A program made the position numbers and the translations under genes. From positions 2,854,019 to 2,918,018 of the forward strand of contig BCKC01000007.1 of assembly GCA_001600455.1 (NCBI GenBank): a DNA stretch of 64,000 nucleotides, given 5' to 3'. The stretch is from Endocalyx cinctus (lineage: Eukaryota > Ascomycota > Sordariomycetes > Amphisphaeriales > Apiosporaceae). Numbering within the stretch: position 1 is the stretch's first letter; every line of letters starts with the position of its first letter. Below, in pieces: positions 1 through 11,201 of the stretch. A model generated the notes under the pieces. It made no database searches. It was not told the origin of the DNA and was given only the letters and a program-made list of their open reading frames with translations.

Positions 1-35
1 CTCGGTATCTTTTCGCTAACCAATAAAACTTCCAG

Positions 36-1175
36 AAGGAAGAAGTCGCGGCTTTAAAGCGCCAAATCTCACAACTCCAAACCGCAGCTACGAAGCGACA
101 CGGATCCTCCCCCTCCATCTCTCTCCCAGCCCCTCCGGCCGAATTGCAAGCCCAGCTTGCCTCGAAGACGGCGACTATCGAGACAATGGAGTTAGAAATC
201 TCGCGCCTACGAGCTCAGGCCGATAAACAGGCGACCGCCGGGGGCACAGATCGGGAACAAATTGTAGCGCTGGAGGAAAAGCTCGCCCGCTCCGAGCAAG
301 CTGCGATGAAGGCGCAGCGCGAGCTAGGCGACGTGAAGCGCAACCTCGAACGCACTACCGAGCGAGCCGTCAAGGAAGGCAGCGCGCGGACAAGCGCCGA
401 AACCAAAGTGCGCAGCCTCGAGCGCGACGTCGAGAGCCTCACCAGCGCCAAGGCGGAACTAGAGAAGAAGACCGAGGCGCTCGAGAAGAAGGTGGCCGCC
501 TTGGGAACGCTGCACAAGGAAAACGACAGCCGGTCGCAGGCGCTGCGAAAGGACAAAGAGCGGGCCGAAAAGGAAGCCCAGGAGGCGAAGGCGAAGATCG
601 AGAAGCTCGAGTCCGAAAACCTGCGCCTGAGGAAGAAAGACGCGTCCGAAGGCGGTGGCGACGACGAGGGCGTCGAAGAGTTGGAGGACGAGGGACGCGC
701 GCGGATGGAGAAGAAGATCCGCGACCTCGAGAGCGAGGTCTACGACCTGCGCAGGGGTATCTGGCACCAGCGCCGCAAGGACATGGAGGTCGGACCCGGC
801 GGCGGCGACGACGGCGCCAGCCCCGGAGGGGTCTTCACGAACGTGGATCTGGGCGGCAACAACGGCCTGGTCTCGCCCGGTCTCGCGAGAAGGGCCGGCG
901 GTGGTGGCGGCATCACCGACTTCTTCGCCAGCGGTATTAACGCTCTGACGGGAGGAACGCCCGCGGCGGAAGAAAATGAAGGGTTCCTCGATGATGATAT
1001 GGACTTTGACGAGGACGCGTTCCGTCGCGCGCAGGAAGATGACGCGAAGGCTAGGCTCGAACGTATCAAGGAGCTGAAGCGCGGATTGAAGAATTGGGAG
1101 GGCTGGCGGTTAGATCTCGTCGATTTCAGGAGAGGAGGAGGCGGCTACGGAGCTGGCGAAGTGTTTGAAATTTAG
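36..1175 (+). CDS. Coiled-coil protein, C-terminal exon (M-protein-repeat type), partial at window start
   Basis: The window opens inside an intron: a CTAAC branch site near 16-20 and a CCAG acceptor end at 35. The open frame then runs from 36 to a TAG at 1175 (379 codons plus stop). An in-frame TAA at 24-26 lies within the intron, which supports the acceptor. The protein is rich in Glu, Lys, Arg and Ala with heptad-like spacing over its first 200 residues (for example ELASKTATIE-like and LESENLRLRK segments), so it is a long coiled coil. A Gly-rich linker (GGGDDGASPGG) and an acidic tail follow. It resembles the conserved Pezizomycotina proteins often named 'M protein repeat protein'; that name is structural, not functional. 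The 5' exons are outside the window. It lacks the cluster promoter motif, as far as can be seen, and looks like a flanking housekeeping gene. Confidence 0.8.
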   Translation, partial: KEEVAALKRQISQLQTAATKRHGSSPSISLPAPPAELQAQLASKTATIETMELEISRLRAQADKQATAGGTDREQIVALEEKLARSEQAAMKAQRELGDVKRNLERTTERAVKEGSARTSAETKVRSLERDVESLTSAKAELEKKTEALEKKVAALGTLHKENDSRSQALRKDKERAEKEAQEAKAKIEKLESENLRLRKKDASEGGGDDEGVEELEDEGRARMEKKIRDLESEVYDLRRGIWHQRRKDMEVGPGGGDDGASPGGVFTNVDLGGNNGLVSPGLARRAGGGGGITDFFASGINALTGGTPAAEENEGFLDDDMDFDEDAFRRAQEDDAKARLERIKELKRGLKNWEGWRLDLVDFRRGGGGYGAGEVFEI

Positions 1176-2554
1176 GTTTAGGTCAAGGGGATACGAAGGG
1201 GGCGTACAGTGTATATATATATATGCGAGATGTGCGATGTAGACATGATGCATATGGCAGGGAGGGTGGGTTGGTTACGTAGGTAAGTAATTAAGATAGG
1301 TAACGGGACTTTGATATAGAGAAATAAAATCTGAGTAACCCAGCTTTCATAAGTGTTACAACGTTGAGAGGCATACTATGTGGCATTGTATAAATACCTA
1401 ACTCTATTTAATTCTTGGATTTCATGTGTTGTATGTAAAGGTTCTGTTTTGTTCGCTAAGGCAGTTCGTGTTCTCTGGGTAAGGTTGATTTTATTAATAA
1501 GTATGCGAGAATTCAGTATTATGAGAACTTCTCTCTTTGAGTGTTATTAGCGTGACATGGTCAATGGTAGATAATATGTATCTAACTGTTAGGGCTACAG
1601 ATTTTATAAACACTTTGAATTCCTAGCTAATCTTTGGAAAAAAAAAAAAAAAAACCATATTCAATGAGCACCTACTCTACTGTAGCACCTTTTCATGACG
1701 CTATGATGCATACACCCCTAAGACAGCAGAATACCAATGAGAATGAGTACTATCAAACCGAGCAGAAATATCTAGCTTCCTCTACATTCGAATGCCTGTT
1801 TGTCATCGACGGACATATATTTCCTGACGACGTAGCTACGGAGAACAGAGAAGAAATTCGATGCAGGCTATTAGTAAGCTACCCCTGAGTATTAACGGAT
1901 GCAGTATATGGCTGAGGGTGTCATAGTTTTCATAGCTTTCTCGGGTAACTCGTTTCTCGATGAAGATATAATGAAGAGCGAGAGATTCGACAAGTAGGAC
2001 CACGTTTGGTTTCCAGGAGGTATCGTTCGCTCTTAGAAGACGGAAGAGATCGCTATCGTCAAAGTAATTTGCTGGGGAGGTTCATAAATAACTTAGAAGA
2101 TTATATGGTTGCTCGTCTACGGCTTCAGTATAACGTCTAGAAGCCAGTGCTAAAGTACCTAAGTCTAATAATGCTACCGTCTACCAACTGGAAGGATAGG
2201 CACATAAATTTCATAGCGATGACTTGAGAACTGCTGTTGACTTCATCGAGGGCTCCTTGCCACAGCCTTTTGTCCTTAGAAAGAAATTTCTTTTTCGCTA
2301 CAAGCATACATGATAAACAAAACCAAGTAATTCTGGTTACTATTTGAATCACTCGAGCTAGAATAGAATTTGTTTGCATCATTATTTCGGTCTTTGATTG
2401 GCAGTGACTCGGAATTACAAGCTTCACAAATTGAAGCGATAAGCTGCGCTGCGGAATACAACTTGGCAAATATTATATCACAACTTGTACGCACAAACTT
2501 AACTCCATCACAAGGAGTACTCGCATTTATGCTTCCAACAATAACCCTATAATT

Positions 2555-2780
2555 TAGGGCTTTACATTCCTATCCCACGTCAAGCCCCCAAACCCTCATG
2601 AGAGTCCATTGAGTTTATGAGCTCTCCATGGGGGCCCCCTTGAAGTAAAAAATAATGAAATATCATGAAGTAATCGATACTAATTCTTTTCTTTAAATAT
2701 AAATTTATATGCTTAGCTATTAATTTTTAAATTTCTTTCTTACAGTGGGAGCTCCCATGGGGCCCCGTTGTAAAACCCTA
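2555..2780. mobile_element. MITE-like element with TA target duplication
   Basis: GGGCTTTACA at 2557-2566 is matched in inverted orientation by TGTAAAACCC at 2769-2778 (9 of 10 bases), and both ends are flanked by TA (2555-2556 and 2779-2780). The 222-bp body has no coding capacity. Near each end sits a GC-rich block, CCATGGGGGCCCC-like at 2625-2640 and about 2753-2766, in an otherwise AT-rich body. A TA duplication with short terminal inverted repeats is the hallmark of non-autonomous Tc1/mariner elements. Assignment is by structure only. Confidence 0.5.
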
Positions 2781-3615
2781 GGTGTGAACAAGATCATGCC
2801 ATCCCCTGTGACTTACTTGAAGTCGGGTGTAGATCAAGAACTCGAGGACCATATGAACGATGCTTTCCCCTACCTCGTATCATCTAGCCGCCCAGGGGGT
2901 ACCTTTAGGCCGTTGCCATAACTCTACGAAGAATCTACAGACAAAAGATGGCGAAGAAAGACGTCAATCAGTTCATTTCTTATGATTAACAGGTCTGTTA
3001 ACCGCTCTTTCGTTAATAAACTATTATTTGTCATTGCTGATCTCGTGTTACAAGAGAATCTGTCCAATGACATACAGGGCGAGAAAGGATCTCAGAATCA
3101 GGCTTAAGGAGACAGGCTCCAAGAGATATGAGTCTAAAGAGAAGCATTTTCCAGTCGCGTTGGACTTTCAAGTTGTGCTTTTACGAGCCAAGCGTCTTAG
3201 TTACTATCATTTCAGGAATAAAAATTACTAATCAAAGAGCGGTTGATGAGGGGTGCTGGTCCCTGGAATATCTGTTCATGAGACTGACTGGAGGTGTACG
3301 TATTGCTTGGCTGGCCGACTACGAAATTTTTACGGAGTATATTATCATAGTACTAGGGTCTTATGTTGTCAAATAGACGGGAAACACTTGAGGTCCTTCC
3401 GGACTACAAAAATTTGCTTCGTCGCATAGCTGAATTGGTTGCATCCTCAATTTGGGAGTCCACCCGTTTGATTTATCTTAACCAGCGAATTTGCACAAAT
3501 TAACTATTAACTTCAGCAATTGACTTGATAAAGCTTGATTTCAAGAACGGTTATAGCTGCATTTACACAAAACGAGGCCAGTTCTCGGTCGCCCGGAGCA
3601 TTTGACGGATGATTC

Positions 3616-3637
3616 TCGGCCGACAGTTCTCGGCCGG
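3616..3637. promoter_or_regulatory. Tandem cluster palindromes upstream of the first P450
   Basis: TCGGCCGA at 3616-3623 and TCGGCCGG at 3630-3637, both preceded by TTC, lie about 500 bp upstream of the P450 start at 4134. This is the left-most site of the shared cluster motif and marks the probable left limit of co-regulation. Confidence 0.5.
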
Positions 3638-4133
3638 CTTCAGTCTACTGGCCACCAACAGCTGCTGACGGCCCATCACCCATGGACTCCTCGACTGATT
3701 CTGCAGAGGTGCATGATTTAGGTAGTGCGGATGTTCCTGGGTTGTATTTAGTTACGACAATACAAAAATAGCATCAAACGCAGAACTTGTTGCAAGGAGA
3801 ATAAGCGATTTTTATGAGTCTTGCAATTGGCATATCTATATCATAAGAAGTCGGATCGTATGATGGGATCGGCCTAGAGTGGGGCGACGGCTTACAGCTT
3901 CGATAATTGACAACGGTCTGAGGAAGTTAAAACACCCCATCCACCCCCTTTAGCTACTTTGTACATGTGTCGACGATTGGGGGACTCTCTTATCATAGTT
4001 CACTCTCATTTCAGTTCTACTTAAGAGATCCTATCCTCACTATATCCTGCCGTACTACTTCAGCTTTTTCCATAGCACCTACCCATAGAGACTCTTGCCG
4101 TTGTTGGCGTGTTCTCTACTTCACACCTTGATC

Positions 4134-5838
4134 ATGATTCCTAATCTGGTTTATGGTGCTGTGGGGTTCCTAGTGCTGGGGTACTTGGTAGACTTCATCT
4201 TCAGTCTCTGGGATGACCCCCGAGAGCCTCCTCGGCTACGGCCCAAAGTTCCAGTAATTGGACATGTCATAGGGCTCATGCTTCATGGCCCATCCTACTC
4301 CAAAAAGATGAGGTAAAGTCAAGCTATTCCTTCCACTCCATAATACTTTCTTCCTCTCTTTCATTCAGGCTGGATCATCTGTGTCGCTAACTGCATGACT
4401 TGTCAAATATAAACACAGCGAGGCTGCTGGCACTGAGATATACACAGTGGGATTCTTACATTACAAGGTTTACATGAGTGCTTCAGCACGCTTGCTTCCG
4501 TTCTTCCAGAAGACCGCAAGGACAGTGGCGTTCCGGCCATTTATCGAGCTTACAGCCCACAAGTTTGGTGATGCGACCAAAGAAACCCACGAACTCTATC
4601 GCGGTACGCTGCCGGATGACTTGGGTCGTTCGCTGAGAGCTAGTCTCGCCCCGGGCCCTAATCTGGACTACATGAACCACCAGATGGGGACTCGAGCATT
4701 GGGAGAGCTTGAAAAGCTGCTGGATGGAGCCCAAACTAGTGGAAAACAAGTGGTACCTCTTTTGGCATGGTCGCGCTATACTGTCGTAGAGGCCACAAGC
4801 TACGCCGTCTACGGAGAGAACCATCCATTCGTGAAGCGAGAAACTGTGGACGCATTCTGGTAAGTTATTCTCCTCCATTTTGACCGAAGGTTGATGAGAT
4901 TTCTACTGTGTCGATAACGAGTTAACCACATTTCAAACAGGGAGTGGCAGCATTATCTTGTAGGACATCTTATGGGCTTAGACTTCACTGGTAAAGGATA
5001 CGCCTTGAGGGAGAAGGTATTCAAGGAGTACATTAAGTACTGCGCAAAGCTTCCCGATGACGCCTCGCACTTGATGGCGGAGCATCAGCGCGTATTGCGC
5101 AGTGCTGGAGTCTCGGACACGGACAAAGCTAAGCAGGCGGCCATCTTCACCATCGCTTCGTTCGCCAACTCGGCACCAACCCTGTACTGGTCGCTCATGG
5201 ACTTGTATGCCCGACCCGAGATTTTGGCCGAGGTCAGACGCGACCTGGAAACCTACGCTATCAGCGGCTCTCGCGAAAAAGGATTCGTTCTCGACGTCGC
5301 GGCGCTCAAGTCCCGGTGCTCGCTCATCGTATCCGTGATCAACGAGGTGCAGCGGACGCGCCAGATCAACTCGAGCTTCCGCAAGGTCCTGAGCGACACC
5401 ATGCTCGACGGCAAGTACCTACTCAAGAAGGGCAACTTCGTCCAAGTCCCCGGCGACGTAATCCACACCGAGAAGGCGTTTTGGGGCGAGACGGCCGGAC
5501 AGTTCGATCCGCGCCGGTTCGTTCCCAAGGACCCCGGAACGAAACGCGAGGGCGGCGCTCTCTCTTCCGCTAGCGGCTTCATAGCCTTCGGTTTCGCCCC
5601 GAACACGTGCCCGGCTCGTAACTTTGCGACTACCGAGCTCTTGATCTTGGTCGCCCTCATGGCTATACGCGCGGATATGTCCCCCGTGAATGGAAAGTGG
5701 CCTCTGGACGCGCCTGTTAACACTTCGGAGCTCTCTACCGTACCATCTCCGAAGGATGATGTCGAGCTGTATGTTAGCGTAAGAGAGCAATGGGCTGGTC
5801 AGTGGAGCTTGAAGACGGGCGAGAGCGCATCCGAGTAG
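4134..5838 (+). CDS. Cytochrome P450 resembling the CYP7/CYP8-type fungal family
   Basis: Exons 4134-4312, 4419-4859 and 4941-5838 give 505 residues. The start is the first in-frame ATG before a membrane anchor (YGAVGFLVLGYLVDFIF). Both introns have GTAAG donors, and the first has a clear CTAAC branch site. The K-helix ExxR is EVQR, followed by the FDPRRFV meander. The I-helix segment ANSAPTLYW lacks the usual acid-Thr pair, as is common in sterol 7-hydroxylase/prostacyclin-synthase-like P450s. The heme loop reads FGFAPNTCPAR: the Cys is present, but the normally conserved Gly four residues before it is Ala and the usual basic residue is Asn. It carries the cluster palindrome upstream, so it is probably a late tailoring enzyme or an isomerase-type P450. 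Yanuthone-type clusters as I recall them have two P450s; this is a third. Confidence 0.85.
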
Positions 5839-6631
5839 GCTAAGGGCGCACGTCAACGGGATAGAATCTATCATGCACATTGGCAGGATTAAACAAAATA
5901 TGGGTTTCAAAGGTTCTTTACTCTGAACCACACAATCCATACATAATATTATACATAGAAATCAACCAAAATCTTTACTTCCTCATATGGTCATTCTTAT
6001 TAAAGCAGATCTTCTTTTAGCCGTGATCATCATCTCAACCTTGATTTCGGCTGGTGCTATCTCACTGGTTTTGGCCTCGTCTGTGGACTGTACCATGCTA
6101 TTCTTTTAATACTAGTTAGACGTGACAATCAACTTATTGATCGTAATTCACTATTCGTCAAGGTAGACTGTCGTGTCCTTGTGTGCAGTATGTGACTCCC
6201 GACCCCTGAGTTCTCACAACTCACTCTCCTTTAATCTCTCTACACCGATAGTAGCTAATATATAAGAAGGAAGAAAATAAAGTGATGGTCGAAATCTATA
6301 TTTTGTAAAAATTAAGAAAGGTTACCCTCATCTAGATAAAACTATGCAGTAGCTATAATACAATAATCTTTTGCAAATTACAATAAGCTCAACTACCTTG
6401 GATGTAATTCATCTTAGGCAATTGCAACTTTCAGTTATCCAGTAATTAATGATAATTCAGCTTCAGGCCCCTAAGTAACCAGTCCCACTCAGGAGCCCTC
6501 GTTGATTTGCCTCCTATTCCTCTGGACGCTCTGTCATCTTATCTGCCAACCAAGTGGAAGGAAAAAGACACGACACGCATATGTATACTTCTCCTAAAAG
6601 CCTCATTACATCTCTGCATCAGTGTAATCAG
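5839..6631. other. Intergenic, 3' ends of convergent genes
   Basis: This AT-rich spacer lies between the P450 and the oppositely oriented SDR. I see no coding frame, repeat or cluster palindrome in it. Confidence 0.6.
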
Positions 6632-7712
6632 TTACATTCCTTTTGTCTCTTTCTGACTTAGGCTGGCTGAAAGCTTATCCAACCCTCGACTATAGGATAT
6701 GACCTTGTCCTACAGTAGCAGAGAAAAATAAATTAACTTCGGTCGGCGGGGAACCATAAAAAAAAAAGGGGCGAATGGAATTACTTACCACAAGAACCGT
6801 AGGTAACAACTTGGACACCCATTTCACCGAGGTAGAAAGTGCGCCTTTCCACACAATGCCCGTGCCCCCGGCCGTCACGGCTTTGAGCAGGTCGCGAGAA
6901 AAGCTCTCCGGAGTGCTTTTTTTGCCGCTGAGGCTACCTGACGCGGCGTCGGCAATGACGGACACTATAGGGTTGTAAAGCGACTCGGAGGGTAGCACGA
7001 ACTCAGAGTCGTCCGCCCAAAACTGCGTTTCTATGTTCCCGGCCATGACGGTCATGACCTTGACGCCAAACGGTTGCATCTCCAAACGAAGCGTTTCCGA
7101 AATCATCGTTAGGGCCGCTTTGGAAGCACCATAAAATCCTGCATACCTGAAGTTAGCGGGGTTTTTTTTTTTTTTTTTTTTTTCCAAATCTATCTATTTT
7201 GGTTTCATGCGGTAGGCCCGCGGGTAGGTGAGTAGAAGATGGTGTATAAGAAAGTAAGACGCTCGAGACGTACCCATGTAAGGCGTGTTCAAAACGCCGG
7301 CAATAGAACTGATGTTCACCACGGTCCCTCGAGCCTTGACTAGCAAAGGGCTAAAAGACTGAGTTACGCGAACGGCGCCCCAGAAGTTAGTATCGAACAA
7401 CTTCTTGCTATCTTCGATCGACGCGTCCATCACGGGCATCGTGTAGTTGCCACCGGCGTTATTGACGAGGACGTGCAGCTGACCGCCCGTTTCCGAAGCT
7501 ACCTGAGCAGCCGCCCGGGCGATCTGCTCGGCGTCGGTCACGTCTAGGGCTAGCGCGCGAACCCGCGGCCGTTTGGTTAGGGACTCGTCTATCTTGGCGA
7601 GATTACGCGCCGTGGCGTATACGGTGTACCCGGCGTCGCTGAACGCGAGCGCAAGCGTCGCGCCTAGGCCTCCGGCGCTGCATCCCGTAATAAGCACCGT
7701 TTTGGAAACCAT
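6632..7712 (-). CDS. Short-chain dehydrogenase, Ayr1-like
   Basis: Exons on the minus strand are 7712-7274, 7138-6789 and 6709-6632, giving 288 residues. The Rossmann motif TGCSAGGLG is at residues 9-17, NNAG follows, then NISSIAG with the catalytic Ser and YGASK with the catalytic Tyr and Lys. The first junction restores the family-like PYMGFYGASKAAL only if the acceptor at 7139 is used. The C-terminus reads RGLDKLS, like NADPH-dependent 1-acyldihydroxyacetone-phosphate reductases. Most such enzymes reduce a ketone or oxidise a hydroxyl with NADP(H). The cluster palindrome lies 261 bp upstream, and a GCGGCCGAGG variant sits just before the ATG, so membership in the cluster is likely. The third exon is the least certain part. 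The first intron (7139-7273) is long and contains a poly-T run. Confidence 0.85.
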
Positions 7713-7972
7713 GGTGAGTGCGGCCGAGGTGGTGAATGATTTTGTGAGTGGGAAATGGTCAGATCATGACCGATTTAGTACTTATGGTGACTCACGGTAG
7801 TAAGTCTATTCCCTCTGAGCACAATTAAAAAAGAAAGTGGGCTAGTAAATCATATGCATGCCTCGAAAAGGAGATAACCCTTTTGTAACGGCTATTGCAT
7901 TTCTCGCTTGCGATATCTGAAGCATATTTCACTAATATGGACTTCCAAGAACAGCTTCACGGCACTGGCTTC

Positions 7973-7980
7973 TCGGCCGA
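7973..7980. promoter_or_regulatory. Cluster palindrome TCGGCCGA
   Basis: Perfect TCGGCCGA in the context TTCTCGGCCGACGG, 261 bp upstream of the minus-strand SDR start at 7712. Confidence 0.5.
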
Positions 7981-9067
7981 CGGTAGACCCCGCATTTTGC
8001 TTATACTCTGTTTATTTATAGAATTAATCCGCATCCTGTACCCGTTGCGGTAGGTTATCACGAAATCTTTTCTCCAGTCGTTATGCCTTGAAATATATAT
8101 CTACAGGTGCTGCTTGTCTCGGTACCTATCCTTGTTGCATCACATACCCGACTACGTGATCTAATTATCCATCCGTGAAATATTCAGCCCGCGTCTCGCA
8201 CTGAGTATTAATGGCCTAGATCCGGGGGAACACCGAATATTAGGTGTAGAGAAGTTTAAAATTATGCTACATCGGGAGAGAAAGCTGGGGACCCTTATAT
8301 ATATAACTATATGCGGAGCGCGATGAAGTCCCCTAGGCTGTATCGGCACAAAGTGGAGAGCAAGCAGTATTTCCGTAACATGTGATAAGCCTCGCCCGCA
8401 AAGCTAAGCAAGCAAGATGATACCTAGGTAGGAGATGACTTGATTACGTATACTGATGGCCCTGAATAGGGTATGAGCTTGCTTCTAGATAAACATGCTG
8501 ATGTGCGTACCAATACTGTGTAGGTGTGTGTTGGAATGTGACTATCATGGTGGAGGGTTACACAACATGCTATTATATGAGAGCTGGTATGTATACCAAG
8601 ACGTAACTTGTGTACCAGGACATAACTGGTATGTGGTATTGAGTGAGACAATACGAGTGAGTTGTATTGAAAGAGAGTAGTATTGGAAGTGGCTTGCTGA
8701 TAATGGCTGACAAATACAAAAACCCAGAGAAATGGCCAGGGTTTAACCAAAGCTGAATGATTACCAATCAAAATCTCTGTATTTCGATATTATGTAATAA
8801 ACCCTTTTCTAGCATAAACACCAAGTCTTAGTAATTAGATAGAAGAAGCTTCCCAAATTGATATCTTCGTATTGATGAAAAAGGAGGAACAATACAAAAT
8901 AAAGCAAAATAAAGAAACAAAGGAAAGACTCTTCTTTTTCCTAGGCTTTGGGAAGAATTTTTGATTAAAATTATCTGCTTACAAAACAAAAACATGAATT
9001 TCCCCATGTCTCTTTTGATAGAATATGCACTTGGTTACGCGCCGTAACCAGTGTCATGTGGAGTCTC

Positions 9068-9075
9068 TCGGCCGA
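9068..9075. promoter_or_regulatory. Cluster palindrome TCGGCCGA
   Basis: Perfect core inside the longer palindrome TCTCGGCCGAGA, about 160 bp before the SDR start at 9236. Confidence 0.55.
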
Positions 9076-9235
9076 GAGCAGGCAGGTACTATCGTCGTAT
9101 CTTCTACCGGTGACTCTACACAAAAGCGACATGTTCGATCATATTCTCTAGTTTATTTTTCCTAATCACTCACCTCTGCTGACGAAGAACCATATTCCGA
9201 AAGCATCTTACTCTTCTATATCGAAAATCGTCAAC

Positions 9236-10378
9236 ATGGGCCAAGCACCAATCCCCCCGACACCTGCTGGAACCGACCTCAGCGGAAAGACAGCTATTGT
9301 GACTGGTGGTAATGGTGGTTTGGGATTTGAGGCCGCTCGCCAATACCTAACTCTCAAGGCTTCTCGTGTCATTATTGCCGCGCGCTCTGTAGAGAAGGGT
9401 AAACAAGCCGTCGCCCAGCTTAAGGCGGACCCTACCGTCAAGAAGGTGAACCCGAATGCCGTCGTCGAAGTCTTCCCCCTAGAGCTCGACGATTACCAGT
9501 CCGGTGTTGCTTTCGTACGCAAGGTCAAGGCCGAGGTACCTGAGTTGGATATACTCCTGAACAATGGCGGTACCAACATATTGAAGTACTACAAGAGCGC
9601 GAGTGGACACGAACGGGTGATGCAAGGTGAGTGAGCCGTCCGCGCAATATCCATTCTCTAGCCAAGTTATGGTGACGAACGAATGCTAACATGCGAAATA
9701 AAAAACGAATAGTCAACGTCTACACCCACGTCTTGATATCCCTCGCACTCCTCCCGCTCCTTATCTCCACTGCCGAGCGTCGTGGTTCTCCCACTCATCT
9801 GAGCTTCGTCGGCTCCTCGATGCAGAATGCGCACTCGCTGACCAAGAAGCCCTTGGCCCCCAACGGATCCGTCATCCAGCACTTCGACGACGAGAAGATC
9901 TATAACCCGATGACGCGGTACCAGGACACTAAGTTCATGGTCAACGTGATTGTGCGGAACCTTGCGAAGGCCGTGGGCTTTGAGAATCCCAAGGTCATTG
10001 TGAACCAAATGTGTCCCGGTCTGGTATCCACCGGTTTTGACAGGGAGCTTCCCGCATGGTTGAGGCCCCTCATGTACATTTACCGCAAGATTTCGGCTCG
10101 CGACGTCGAAGAAGGTGCCCGTACGCTGGTTTACGCCACAGCCGTGGCGGGCCCCGATTCTCACGGCAAGTTCTTGGCGAACAACGTCATTGCTACGTAA
10201 GTTTATATTTTCCATTTCCTTTCCCTTGATATATATGATCGATTGGCTAATATCTCTTCGTAGTGGTGAGGTTCCTTTCTTGGACGAACCGGCTGGTAAG
10301 GAGTTTACGGAGAAGACCTGGAAAGAACTCGTGGCTGAGTGCAGTAAGTACGAGCCGGAAGTTAGTCAATATGCTTAA
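9236..10378 (+). CDS. Short-chain dehydrogenase, retinol-dehydrogenase/WWOX-like (YanD-type candidate)
   Basis: Exons 9236-9626, 9713-10196 and 10264-10378 give 329 residues. The nucleotide-binding motif is TGGNGGLGFEAAR, then LLNNGG in place of NNAG, and the catalytic pair is in YQDTK. The first intron has the GCTAAC branch site and the third exon ends at TAA 10378. The length and the Y-x-D-T-K form are typical of fungal SDRs used in polyketide clusters. As I recall, yanuthone biosynthesis uses a dehydrogenase, YanD, around the quinol/epoxide steps; this protein or the SDR at 6632-7712 could fill that role, and sequence alone does not tell which. The upstream palindrome places it in the co-regulated set. 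Confidence 0.85.
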
Positions 10379-11201
10379 GGCAAGCAACGGCGTCTATTTC
10401 ACAACACTATGGGTCAATATTGGTGATACGGGATCGGGTCTTCTCTTCAGCTTCAGGTTTCATGTAAACGGAGTAAATACCTAGTAGATTGCGTTTTATA
10501 CCTTGGTAATACATTTTATAGCATCGTCAGTCCTCCATACCAGCTCGCAATTTCAACGAGCATACCGCCACGGCAAATTTAATATTTTGGAAGCATATAA
10601 TAATATCTATTCTCTTATTCGTGCAGCCGTGGCCGTCGTCCCTCTCTCCTGAAAGTATACTGAGACGTTTTTTTCCTTCTTACGCGAGGACTGAGAAATT
10701 AGACGAGCGCATATGCTCTGTCCCTCACCGCACGCAAATTTCAATTCACTTGTTTAGCTGGAAACTTTTCGACTTTGAAATATATCCCGGAATGACATCA
10801 TTTTATATTACTAGGGGACTAAGAGCGGACCTCCTCTAATCGTCCGATCCTTACGGAAAACGATTAGAGGGGCAGAAGGGGGTCCGCTTTTAAGCTTGGG
10901 TTCCCTAGGCTGCCTGGCTGCCTAGTACTTGATTTCCTTATTCGCTGTGATATGTGGAATCGCAACCTTCTCCTCGTCTAAGACAGCTATCACGATATTG
11001 TTCAACCAGTCATCAACACACAATTCGAACATGATTTTATCTATATATTTATTTATCTTTTTCAGCAGCGAAAAACTACGGTCTATCTATTGAAGCTACT
11101 GCTGCTAGATGCGACCTTTGTTTATTGGTGTCAAGGTCACCCTATGATATACAAGTTGGTAAGTAAAAAATTGACAAACAGAAAGCCGAAGTAAAAATCG
11201 G
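10379..11201. other. Intergenic between convergent genes
   Basis: No gene is seen. It contains the inverted-repeat element at 10811-10907. The remainder is AT-rich without recognised features. Confidence 0.55.
10811..10907. repeat. Short inverted-repeat (hairpin) element
   Basis: CTAGGGGAC at 10811-10819 faces GTTCCCTAG at 10899-10907, and GCGGACC at 10825-10831 faces GGTCCGC at 10881-10887. Inside, CCTCTAATCG at 10833-10842 faces CGATTAGAGG at 10861-10870. Folded, this gives a long interrupted stem with a small loop. It could be a tiny MITE remnant. It lies between two 3' ends, so an effect on transcript ends is also possible. Confidence 0.45.

Larger units (their letters stand above)
1176..4133. 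other. Intergenic, AT-rich, no gene seen
   Basis: This stretch separates the coiled-coil gene from the first cluster gene. Open frames in it are short and have no family motifs. It holds a poly-A run near 1639, a TA-flanked inverted-repeat element at 2555-2780 and two cluster-type palindromes at 3616-3637. I see no RNA gene. Confidence 0.6.
7713..9235. other. Divergent intergenic region between two SDR genes
   Basis: No gene is seen. The region carries cluster palindromes near each end, at 7973-7980 and 9068-9075, consistent with separate control of the two divergent SDR genes. Short frames around 8424-8771 are low-complexity and lack motifs. Confidence 0.6.

Noticed and set aside
1634..1888. 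84-codon open frame in the left intergenic region
   Set aside because: It starts in a poly-A run (non-ATG), has no family motif and no splice context.
3410..3475. tRNA-like stretch (TAGCTGAATTGG resembling a D-arm)
   Set aside because: No matching T-arm consensus or acceptor stem could be found, so it is not a tRNA gene.
8424..8771. Overlapping frames of 60-115 codons on both strands
   Set aside because: Low-complexity composition on both strands, no motif, and located in a divergent promoter region.
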